Assembly (NCBI GenBank): GCA_959600635.1
Contig: CAUGMN010000030.1
Coordinates: 1-29,255 of the forward strand
Direction: 5' to 3'
DNA: 29,255 nt
Source: QAMX01 sp003149835
GTDB taxonomy: Bacteria > Bacillota > Clostridia > Oscillospirales > QAMX01
The notes beneath the pieces were generated by a model. That model did not search any database. It saw only the letters and a program-made list of their open reading frames with translations, and was not told where the DNA came from. Below, in pieces: positions 23,188-29,255 of this stretch. Both the position numbers and the translations under genes were made by a program. How positions within the stretch are numbered: the stretch's first letter is position 1; the number at the start of each line of letters is the position of its first letter.

Positions 23188-24045
23188 ATGGAAAGGTATC
23201 TCATTATTAACGCCGACGATTTCGGCATGTGTCACGCGGCCAACGCCGCGACGTTCGATCTGCTCGAAAAGGGCGGCATCACCTCGGCGACGATTATGAC
23301 GCCGTGCGGCTGGGCGCCCGAGGCGATTCTGTACGCTAAGGAGCATCCGGAATTCGCCATCGGCGTTCACCTGACGTTCACGAGCGAATGGAGGAAATAC
23401 CGCTGGCGCCCGGTTTCCAACGCGCCGTGTCTGAGCCTGCGCGACAAGGACGGGTATATGCACTTCCACTGCGACGGCTTTGAGGCCAACGCGCAGGAGA
23501 GCGAGGTCGAGGCCGAGATCCGCGCCCAGATCGAATTTGCGCGCGGCTTCGGGTTTGAACCCTCGCACCTCGACAACCACATGGGTTCGATCTACGGCTT
23601 GGAGGGGATTCACTGCTTCCTGCCGACGGTGTTTAAAATCTGCGCCGAATACGGCTATCCGTTCCGCATGCCGGGAGAGGTCTATAAAGGAGCGCCCGAG
23701 GAAAAGCGCAAGCATTTTGCGGATATGGCCGACCTGGCCCGCTCGCTCGACGTGCCGATTCTCGACCACCTCTGGGAGCACAGCTGGGACGGGCCGCAGT
23801 CGCAGAGCTACGAGAGCTTCCGCGACTATATGCTCGAACGCTTCAAGAGCTGTCCGAACGGGATCGTCGAAACCTACATCCACCCGTCGCTGGAATGCGA
23901 CGAGCTGAAAAACACCAGCTCGGTCTGGCACCGCCGCGTCTGGGAGCACAGGCTGTTCGCCGATCCGGCGACGAGAAAGCATATCGAATCGCTCGGCATC
24001 AAGCTGATCAACTACCGCGATCTGGCGAAGCTGCGCGGCAAATAA
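23188..24045 (+). CDS. YdjC/ChbG-family carbohydrate deacetylase
   Basis: A 285-residue protein of the YdjC/ChbG family, which removes acetyl groups from N-acetylated oligosaccharides such as chitobiose. The family start LIINADDFGMC has the metal/catalytic Asp10-Asp11. GVHLTFTSE and SHLDNHMG supply the conserved histidines, and ETYIHPS closes the site. ATG 23188 has AAAGGAG five bases upstream; an ATG at 23173 before the ribosome-binding site is rejected. No signal peptide. It precedes two phosphoesterase genes on the same strand, but a 16-bp inverted repeat and a 145-bp gap intervene. Whether the substrate is host-derived amino sugar or cell-wall-derived saccharide is not evident. Confidence 0.92.
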   Translation: MERYLIINADDFGMCHAANAATFDLLEKGGITSATIMTPCGWAPEAILYAKEHPEFAIGVHLTFTSEWRKYRWRPVSNAPCLSLRDKDGYMHFHCDGFEANAQESEVEAEIRAQIEFARGFGFEPSHLDNHMGSIYGLEGIHCFLPTVFKICAEYGYPFRMPGEVYKGAPEEKRKHFADMADLARSLDVPILDHLWEHSWDGPQSQSYESFRDYMLERFKSCPNGIVETYIHPSLECDELKNTSSVWHRRVWEHRLFADPATRKHIESLGIKLINYRDLAKLRGK

Positions 24046-24054
24046 ACGGGTTTT

Positions 24055-24087
24055 CCCGCCTTCGGGGCTCGGAGCCCCGAAGGCGGG
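24055..24087. repeat. Perfect 16-bp inverted repeat after the YdjC-like gene
   Basis: Arms 24055-24070 and 24072-24087 are exact reverse complements around a single G, 9 bp after the stop codon. No T-tract follows on either strand. Position suggests a 3' end or mRNA-stabilising structure. Confidence 0.8.
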
Positions 24088-24190
24088 GACGGCCGGAACG
24101 CCGCGCGGCCGGAGCCGGCATGAAAAGCGCCGTGCAGACTCCGTTTATAAAAAAATCGGGCTATTTTTCAAAAAGGAGCGCCTGTCGCGT

Positions 24191-25252
24191 ATGGAGAAAC
24201 CGCGCCTCTCGTTCCACGCCGACGGGACGTTTCACATTTTACAGCTCACCGACATCCATCTCTCCGAGCCGGATGGGCGCGACGCGCCGCTGTTTCCGCT
24301 CATCCGCGCGCTGATCAGGCGCGAGCGGCCGGATCTGATCGCGCTGACCGGCGACATCTCCTGCGACGGAAACGCTGAAAACATGGTGCGCGTGCTGAAT
24401 GCGCTCGCCGGCCTGTTGGAATCCCTCGGCGTCCCCTATACCTATACGCTCGGCAACCACGAGAGCGACGCCGGGCCGGACGGAACCGGCCGGCAGCACG
24501 CGCTGGCGGCCGCGCTGGAAGCGTATCCGCTCTGCCTGTTTGAGCGCGGCGCGCCGGAGCTGGGCGTCGGCAACTACGCCGTGCCAGTTTTTCCGCACGG
24601 CGGCGGCGACAGGCCCGCGTGGATGCTCTACCACCTCGACTGCCATTCCGGCGAACAGTATCCGGCGGCCGGCGGGCCGGTGCGGCGGGACGCGCGCCTT
24701 CTGCCCGGACAGTCAGACTGGCTGGAACGGACGCACCATGGCTTGCAGGAGCGGTACGGCGCTGTGCCGTCGCTGCTGTTCGACCATGTGCCGCTGCCGG
24801 AGTTTAACGACCTCTGGATGTTTGAGGGGATATACGGCGATCACGGCGAAATGGTCTGCTGCCCGCCGGTGAACAGCGGGCTTTTCTCGCTTTTGTACCG
24901 GCTCGGCGACTTCCGCGGCGTTTTCGCCGGTCACGACCATACCAACAGCTTTCACGGAACGATGATGGGCATTCTGCTCGCCTACGGCCGCTGCTCGGGC
25001 AACCTGCGCTGGTGCCTGTGGCCGACGCCGCACGCCCTGCAATCCGAGGCGCGCCGGCACCCGACGGACGGACGTCCGCCCTACGACGACTGCTTCAAGC
25101 GCGGCGGCCGCGTCATTGTGCTCGGCGAGCAATCCGGCCGCATCGAGCACACCGGCATCGCGCTCTACGACGGCGCGGCCGAAAACGGCGAATACGCGCC
25201 GCCGCCCCTGAAACGCTTTGATTTTTATCTTCCGCCGCGCGCGGCGCTGTAA
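24191..25252 (+). CDS. Calcineurin-like metallophosphoesterase, copy 1
   Basis: A 353-residue protein with the complete di-metal signature: LTDIHL (Asp21, His23), LTGDISCDG (Asp55), LGNHE (Asn89, His90), FDHVPLPEF and AGHDHTNSFHG. Members hydrolyse phosphomonoesters or diesters; this subgroup, resembling fungal Dcr2/purple-phosphatase-like proteins, has no clear substrate. No signal peptide. The ATG at 24191 follows AAGGAG. It is a tandem duplicate of the next gene: start codons are 1177 bp apart and the leader with the ribosome-binding site is duplicated too. Relative to copy 2 it carries about 23 extra residues between the CSG and FKRGG segments (about residues 274-304, Trp/Pro/Arg-rich), near the last metal-binding motif. 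Confidence 0.92.
   Translation: MEKPRLSFHADGTFHILQLTDIHLSEPDGRDAPLFPLIRALIRRERPDLIALTGDISCDGNAENMVRVLNALAGLLESLGVPYTYTLGNHESDAGPDGTGRQHALAAALEAYPLCLFERGAPELGVGNYAVPVFPHGGGDRPAWMLYHLDCHSGEQYPAAGGPVRRDARLLPGQSDWLERTHHGLQERYGAVPSLLFDHVPLPEFNDLWMFEGIYGDHGEMVCCPPVNSGLFSLLYRLGDFRGVFAGHDHTNSFHGTMMGILLAYGRCSGNLRWCLWPTPHALQSEARRHPTDGRPPYDDCFKRGGRVIVLGEQSGRIEHTGIALYDGAAENGEYAPPPLKRFDFYLPPRAAL
24407..24651 (+). repeat. Near-identical direct repeat, copy 1 (inside first phosphoesterase)
   Basis: This 245-bp block matches 25584-25828 at an offset of 1177 bp with only two mismatches (24586 and 24631), including synonymous positions. The flanking parts of the two genes are clearly more diverged. Confidence 0.95.
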
Positions 25253-25367
25253 AAGCCGGCCTTCAAAGCGCCGCTCCGCTCTGTTTTTTTGAACGGACGA
25301 TCGCGGGAGTCTGCCTGCCGGAAAAGAAAAGTTCGGGCTATTTTTTGAAAAGGAGCGCCTGTCCCGT

Positions 25368-26366
25368 ATGGATAAACCGCGGCTTTCGTTCCGCGCCGAC
25401 GGAACGTTTCATATTCTCCAACTGACTGATATGCATTTGAAGGGCGCTGCCGGCCGCGACGCCACGGCGTTTTCGCTCGTGCGCGATATCGTCGCCCGCG
25501 AGCGGCCGGATCTGATCGCGCTGACCGGCGACATTTCCTGCGACGGAAACGCATGGCGCATGGTGCGCGTCATGGATGCGCTGGCCGGCCTGTTGGAATC
25601 CCTCGGCGTCCCCTATACCTATACGCTCGGCAACCACGAGAGCGACGCCGGGCCGGACGGAACCGGCCGGCAGCACGCGCTGGCGGCCGCGCTGGAAGCG
25701 TATCCGCTCTGCCTGTTTGAGCGCGGCGCGCCGGAGCTGGGCGTCGGCAACTACGCCGTGCCGGTTTTTCCGCACGGCGGCGGCGACAGGCCCGCGTGGA
25801 TGCTCTATCACCTCGACTGCCATTCCGGAATCGATTACGTCATGGGCGACGGCGCGACGGCGCGCAGGGACGCGTATATCCGGCCGGAACAGCTCCGATG
25901 GCTGGAAGGGGCGCACCGGAGCTTGCAGGAGCGGCACGGCGCTGTGCCGTCGCTGCTGTTCGACCATGTGCCGCTGCCGGAATTCGACGACGTGTGGATG
26001 TTCGACGGGGTGTACGGCGACCGGCTGGAAAAGGTCTGGCACCCGCCGGTCAACAGCGGGCTTTTCTCGCTTTTATACCGGCTCGGCGACTTCCGCGGCG
26101 TTTTCGCCGGCCATGATCATGTCAACAGCTTTCACGGAACGATGATGGGCATTCTGCTCGCCTACGGCCGCTGCTCGGGCTATCAGACGGCGTGCGAGGA
26201 TTATTTCAAGCGCGGCGGCCGCGTCATCGTCGTCGGCGAGCAATCCGGCCGCATTGAGGACACCTATATCGCCCTGCACGACGGCTCGGCCGCCAACGCC
26301 GCTTTCGCGCCGCCGCTCTTCGACCGCTTTGATTATTATCTCCCCGGCGATGCGCTCCCCAATTGA
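25368..26366 (+). CDS. Calcineurin-like metallophosphoesterase, copy 2
   Basis: A 332-residue paralogue of the preceding gene with all metal ligands kept: LTDMHL, LTGDISCDG, LGNHE, FDHVPLPEF and AGHDHVNSFHG. It lacks the 23-residue insert of copy 1, so it is probably closer to the ancestral form. Divergence is concentrated in residues 22-50 (after the first metal motif), 155-190 and the C terminus, which could adjust substrate choice. The ATG at 25368 follows AAGGAG, in a leader nearly identical to that of copy 1. A 115-bp spacer separates the copies and contains a T7 run (25284-25290) without a good stem; the two may be co-transcribed. A large structured terminator follows at once. Confidence 0.92.
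   Translation: MDKPRLSFRADGTFHILQLTDMHLKGAAGRDATAFSLVRDIVARERPDLIALTGDISCDGNAWRMVRVMDALAGLLESLGVPYTYTLGNHESDAGPDGTGRQHALAAALEAYPLCLFERGAPELGVGNYAVPVFPHGGGDRPAWMLYHLDCHSGIDYVMGDGATARRDAYIRPEQLRWLEGAHRSLQERHGAVPSLLFDHVPLPEFDDVWMFDGVYGDRLEKVWHPPVNSGLFSLLYRLGDFRGVFAGHDHVNSFHGTMMGILLAYGRCSGYQTACEDYFKRGGRVIVVGEQSGRIEDTYIALHDGSAANAAFAPPLFDRFDYYLPGDALPN
25584..25828 (+). repeat. Near-identical direct repeat, copy 2 (inside second phosphoesterase)
   Basis: The partner of 24407-24651. The sequence codes for the region from the LAGLLESLGVPY segment through the GNHE motif to LDCHSG. Identity drops sharply right after 25828. Confidence 0.95.
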
Positions 26367-26437
26367 GCGGCCGTTCAAAAAAACGCGGCAAAGCGCTTTG
26401 CCGCCGCGGGCGGTTTCCGTTTCACGGCCGCTCTTTT
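26365..26437 (+). terminator. Nested-hairpin terminator of the phosphoesterase genes
   Basis: A 10-bp outer stem (26365-26374 with 26424-26433), overlapping the last two bases of the stop codon, encloses a perfect inner hairpin (26385-26393 with 26396-26404). TTTT follows at 26434-26437. Confidence 0.75.
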
Positions 26438-26562
26438 GAGTTTTGATCACCATTCGGCGACTCCGGTTTTGCGCCGCCGGGGCCATGCCGGTTTTTGCGG
26501 CGGCTGTGCGCCGGTTTTCCGCAGAAAGGGCGCCAAAAAAGCAAAAAAACACCGAAAGAAAG

Positions 26563-26588
26563 CCGGAGCAGGCGCGCTGCGCCTCCGG
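26563..26588 (+). other. Hairpin directly upstream of proB
   Basis: AGGCGC/GCGCCT (26570-26575 with 26579-26584) extended by CCGG/CCGG (26563-26566 with 26585-26588) forms a compact GC-rich hairpin ending 23 bp before the proB start. It could influence proB translation. I found no convincing promoter in 26440-26611. Confidence 0.45.
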
Positions 26589-26611
26589 CGGAAGGGTCAG
26601 GGATCAAAGCA

Positions 26612-27418
26612 ATGCAAACCAGAGAAGGCGTTTCTGCGCGCCGCGTCGTCGTCAAGGTCGGCTCCTCTACGCTCACCTATCCGACCGGAAAACTCAACCT
26701 GCGGCGGATCGGCGCGCTGACGACGGCGCTGGCCGATCTGAAAAACAGCGGCGCCGACGTGGTGCTGGTGACATCCGGCGCAGTCGCGGCGGGCATGGCG
26801 AAGCTCGGCGTCACCGAGCGCCCCGCCGACATCCGTTCCAGACAGGCCGTCGCCGCGGTCGGACAGTGCGCCCTGATGCACATCTACGACAAAATGCTCA
26901 GCGAATACGGCCACAGCGTCGGGCAGATTCTGCTGACCAAGGACGTCATCGACAACGAAGCGCACCGCGCCCACGCGGCGAACACGTTTGAGCGCCTTTT
27001 GGAGCTCGGCGTCATCCCGGTCGTCAACGAAAACGACTCGATTTCGACCTACGAGCTGGAAACCCTGACGACGTTCGGCGACAACGACCGGCTTTCCGCC
27101 TATGTCGCCATCCTCTGCGGCGCCGACCTCGTCGTCAACCTCTCCGACATCGACGGGCTCTACGACGGCGACCCGCGTCGCTGTCCCGGCGCGAAGCGGA
27201 TCCCCGTCGTCCACAGGATCGACGAGGCGCTGCTCGCCCTCGCCGGCGGCGCCGGCGCGCAGGGCACGGGCGGTATGCGTTCCAAGCTCATGGCCGCGGA
27301 GCTGCTGCTCGAAAAGGGCATCGACATGGTGATCGCCAACGGCCAGCACCCGGAACAGATCGCCGAGATCTGCTCCGGCGTCCCGCACGGCACGCTCTTC
27401 ACCGCGCGCGAAGCGTAA
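26612..27418 (+). CDS. proB: Glutamate 5-kinase
   Basis: A 268-residue amino-acid-kinase-fold enzyme that phosphorylates glutamate, the first and feedback-controlled step of proline synthesis. The KVGSSTLT nucleotide-binding start, VTSGAVAAGMAKLG, VVNENDSIS, FGDNDRLSAYVA and the LSDIDGLYDGDP loop are all present, with GTGGMRSKLMAA near the C-terminal end. The protein ends there: the C-terminal PUA domain of the 367-residue E. coli enzyme is absent, as in many Bacillota. The ATG at 26612 begins next to the conserved N terminus, although the upstream AGGG is a weak ribosome-binding site; the frame is open further upstream to 26495 without homology. proA follows after 147 bp. Confidence 0.95.
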   Translation: MQTREGVSARRVVVKVGSSTLTYPTGKLNLRRIGALTTALADLKNSGADVVLVTSGAVAAGMAKLGVTERPADIRSRQAVAAVGQCALMHIYDKMLSEYGHSVGQILLTKDVIDNEAHRAHAANTFERLLELGVIPVVNENDSISTYELETLTTFGDNDRLSAYVAILCGADLVVNLSDIDGLYDGDPRRCPGAKRIPVVHRIDEALLALAGGAGAQGTGGMRSKLMAAELLLEKGIDMVIANGQHPEQIAEICSGVPHGTLFTAREA

Positions 27419-27565
27419 GCGCGCGGGAGGTTCGGCGCGGCAAACGGAAAGCGACACATCCGCCGATCCCGCCGCGGCGCGGCGTCTGCGGTTGACTGTT
27501 TGTCTGCGCCCGCCGAGCGATCAAACAACAAAACAACGCTTTTGGGATTCCGAAGGAGGAACCTT

Positions 27566-28810
27566 ATGGACTTTCACGCGATCGGCCTCGGCGCGCGCGC
27601 CGCGGCGACCTGCCTCGCTTCAACGGGGCAAAACGGGAAAAACGCGGCGCTGGCCGCCATTTCCGCCGCGCTCCGCGGCAGTATCGAAACCATCCTCGCC
27701 GAAAACGCGCTCGACGTCGCCGCGGCCGAACAGAACGGCACCCGTCCGGTCATGATCGACCGGCTGCGGCTGACCGAAGCGCGCATCCTCGCCATGGCCG
27801 ACGGCGTCGACGAGGTCGCGGCGCTGCCCGACCCGACCGGCGAGGTGCTGTCGATGACGACGCGGCCCAACGGGCTGGTCGTCGGCAAAAAGCGCGTGCC
27901 GCTCGGCGTCGTCGGGATTATTTTTGAGTCGCGGCCCAACGTCACGGTGGACGCGGCGGCGCTCTGCCTGAAATCCGGCAACGCCTGCATTCTGCGCGGC
28001 GGCCGCGAGGCGCTCCGCAGCAATCTGGCGCTGACCGAGGTCATGCGGACTGCGCTCGTCTCCGCCGGCCTGCCGGCGGACTGCGTCAACCTCTTAAACG
28101 ACACGACGCGCGAGGGCGCGGAGGCGATGATGCGCGCGCGGGGGATTTTGGACGTGCTGATCCCGCGCGGCGGCGCCGGGCTGATCCGCTCGGTCGTCGA
28201 GCATTCGTCCGTCCCCGTGATTGAAACGGGCACGGGCAACTGCCACATCTATGTCGAAGCGACGGCCGACCCCGACATGGCGGCCGGCATCGTCTATAAC
28301 GCCAAGACCTCGCGGCCGTCGGTCTGTAACTCCGCCGAAAGCCTGCTGATCGACGAGGCGGCGGCGCAAGCGCTGCTGCCGAAGATCGCGGCGCGGCTCG
28401 CGGAAAAGCGTGTCGCGCTCTGCGGCTGTGAAAAGACGCGCGCGGTTCTGGGCGATTCCGTCCGGCCGGCCACCGAGGAGGACTATGCGGCCGAATACCT
28501 CGACTACGCGATGTCGGTCAAGGTCGTCTCCGGCATCGGCGAGGCGATCGCGCACATCAACCGCTACGGCACGCACCACAGCGACGCCATTGTCACCCAG
28601 CGCTACGACGCGGCGCAGCGGTTTTTAAACGAGGTCGATTCCGCGGCCGTCTACGTCAACGCCTCGACGCGCTTTACCGACGGCAACGAGTTCGGCGAGG
28701 GCGCGGAAATCGGCATTTCGACGCAGAAGCTGCACGCGCGCGGCCCGATGGGGCTGACCGCGCTGACGAGCGTCAAATATATCGTTTACGGAAACGGGCA
28801 GATCCGCTGA
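27566..28810 (+). CDS. proA: Gamma-glutamyl phosphate reductase
   Basis: A 414-residue NADPH-dependent enzyme reducing gamma-glutamyl phosphate to glutamate semialdehyde, the second step of proline synthesis. It has the aldehyde-dehydrogenase fold: PLGVVGIIFESRPNVTVDAAALCLKSGNA at about 111-140, ETGTGNCHIYV, and the catalytic cysteine near residue 254 in SVCNSAE. The ProA C-terminal segment FGEGAEIGISTQKLHARGPMGL is intact. The ATG at 27566 follows a strong AAGGAGGA. It lies downstream of proB, and the two form the usual proBA pair, though the 147-bp gap is wide and a separate start of transcription is possible. The final step (proC) is not in the window. Confidence 0.97.
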   Translation: MDFHAIGLGARAAATCLASTGQNGKNAALAAISAALRGSIETILAENALDVAAAEQNGTRPVMIDRLRLTEARILAMADGVDEVAALPDPTGEVLSMTTRPNGLVVGKKRVPLGVVGIIFESRPNVTVDAAALCLKSGNACILRGGREALRSNLALTEVMRTALVSAGLPADCVNLLNDTTREGAEAMMRARGILDVLIPRGGAGLIRSVVEHSSVPVIETGTGNCHIYVEATADPDMAAGIVYNAKTSRPSVCNSAESLLIDEAAAQALLPKIAARLAEKRVALCGCEKTRAVLGDSVRPATEEDYAAEYLDYAMSVKVVSGIGEAIAHINRYGTHHSDAIVTQRYDAAQRFLNEVDSAAVYVNASTRFTDGNEFGEGAEIGISTQKLHARGPMGLTALTSVKYIVYGNGQIR

Positions 28811-29034
28811 CGCGGTACGGCGGCGCGCGATGGGCGCAAACGGCTGCGGCGATGCCGCCGGCCGCGGGCGATTGCGGCGTGCTGCGCTGATTTGCAAAGG
28901 TCGGCCCCGCGGGTTGTTTGCAGCGTGTTGCGCCGATTCACAGGATGCGGCCGTGCCGAAACCAGACCCGCATGAGGCGGTATCCGTTGCGCCTTTGCGC
29001 GGCGGCCGCCCGAAGCTTACCCCGAATCCCGCAG

Positions 29035-29056
29035 GGGCGAACCCGTGCGTTCGCCC
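29035..29056. repeat. Short palindromic element
   Basis: GGGCGAAC and GTTCGCCC (29035-29042 with 29049-29056) around a 6-nt loop, in a 297-bp spacer without other recognised features. Its form, GCAGGGGCGAAC-loop-GTTCGCCC, resembles short dispersed palindromes I associate with intergenic regions of high-GC Oscillospirales genomes; only one copy is in this window. Confidence 0.5.
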
Positions 29057-29107
29057 GGAAACGGCGGGTTGACAAAAACAAAATTACATAAGAGGGACAG
29101 AGATATC

Positions 29108-29255
29108 ATGAGTTGCGGCTTTGACAACGCGCTTTACATTAAAATGCAGACCGAGCAGATCAAAAAGCGGATCGACCGCTTCAACAACAAGCTCTACCTC
29201 GAATTCGGCGGCAAGCTGTTCGACGACTACCACGCCTCGCGCGTCCTGCCCGGCT
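29108..29255 (+). CDS. DUF1846 family protein, N-terminal fragment
   Basis: The first 49 codons of a gene running off the right edge. The reading begins MSCGFDNALYIKMQTEQIKK and continues with NNKLYLEFGGKL and FDDYHASRVLPG, the characteristic N terminus of the DUF1846 family (about 500 residues), for which structures exist but no established function; a nucleotide-loop-like start has been noted in the family. The ATG at 29108 has AGAGGGA a good distance upstream. A TTGACA at 29069-29074 lies before it, but no -10 box fits at normal spacing. Confidence 0.9.
   Translation, partial: MSCGFDNALYIKMQTEQIKKRIDRFNNKLYLEFGGKLFDDYHASRVLPG

Noticed and set aside
25284..25290. A T7 run between the two phosphoesterase genes as a terminator
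   Set aside because: The preceding sequence forms no stem longer than about 4 bp, so there is no convincing hairpin.
29069..29074. A TTGACA as promoter of the DUF1846 gene
   Set aside because: No -10-like box lies 16-18 bp downstream; the base composition there is purine-rich Shine-Dalgarno sequence.

Overview
The window is a GC-rich, gene-dense chromosomal segment. Gene content, strong Shine-Dalgarno sites, a YycH/YycI-equipped Wal operon, a GTP-type PEP carboxykinase, a YabE-type 3D-domain protein and the paired NifZ-type desulfurase/ThiI all point to a Bacillota member, most likely a high-GC gut clostridium of the Oscillospirales. The taxonomic placement is inference; there is no rRNA in the window. 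High GC at third codon positions creates many long antisense open frames, which were discarded. No tRNA, rRNA, CRISPR array, insertion sequence or prophage gene was recognised.

Layout. 1-3721 (minus): a cysteine desulfurase and ThiI (sulfur relay for tRNA 4-thiouridine), followed by a glycosidase-like gene cut by the window edge. 3722-4076 is a divergent promoter region. 4077-6852 (plus): rsmA and pckA, each with its own promoter, closed by a textbook terminator. 7125-8651 (plus): an ECF sigma factor with its membrane partner, preceded by a likely self-recognised promoter. 8652-9128 is non-coding, rich in hairpins, and carries a possible gene remnant. 9129-11361 (minus): a YabE-like cell-wall protein and the rplM-rpsI ribosomal operon. 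11480-14191 (plus): an MFS transporter overlapping a NodB-like deacetylase, with a possible attenuator in front and a terminator behind.

14409-22220 (minus): a D-allulose/D-tagatose 3-epimerase, a Cof-type HAD phosphatase, then the Wal cell-wall stress operon (walR-walK-yycH-yycI, read right to left), preceded by an XRE-type regulator with its own promoter. The regulator's promoter is divergent from that of pduL.

22262-28810 (plus): a stand-alone PduL-type phosphotransacylase, a YdjC/ChbG-type carbohydrate deacetylase, two tandemly duplicated metallophosphoesterases, and proB-proA for proline synthesis. A DUF1846 gene starts at 29108 and runs off the right edge.

No clearly new multi-gene system was found. 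The most interesting signals are the tandem phosphoesterase pair with a nearly identical internal block, the ECF promoter fitting its sigma gene, the many near-perfect intergenic hairpins lacking U-tracts, the two look-alike hairpins in the MFS leader, and altered active-site-loop residues in the NifZ-like desulfurase.
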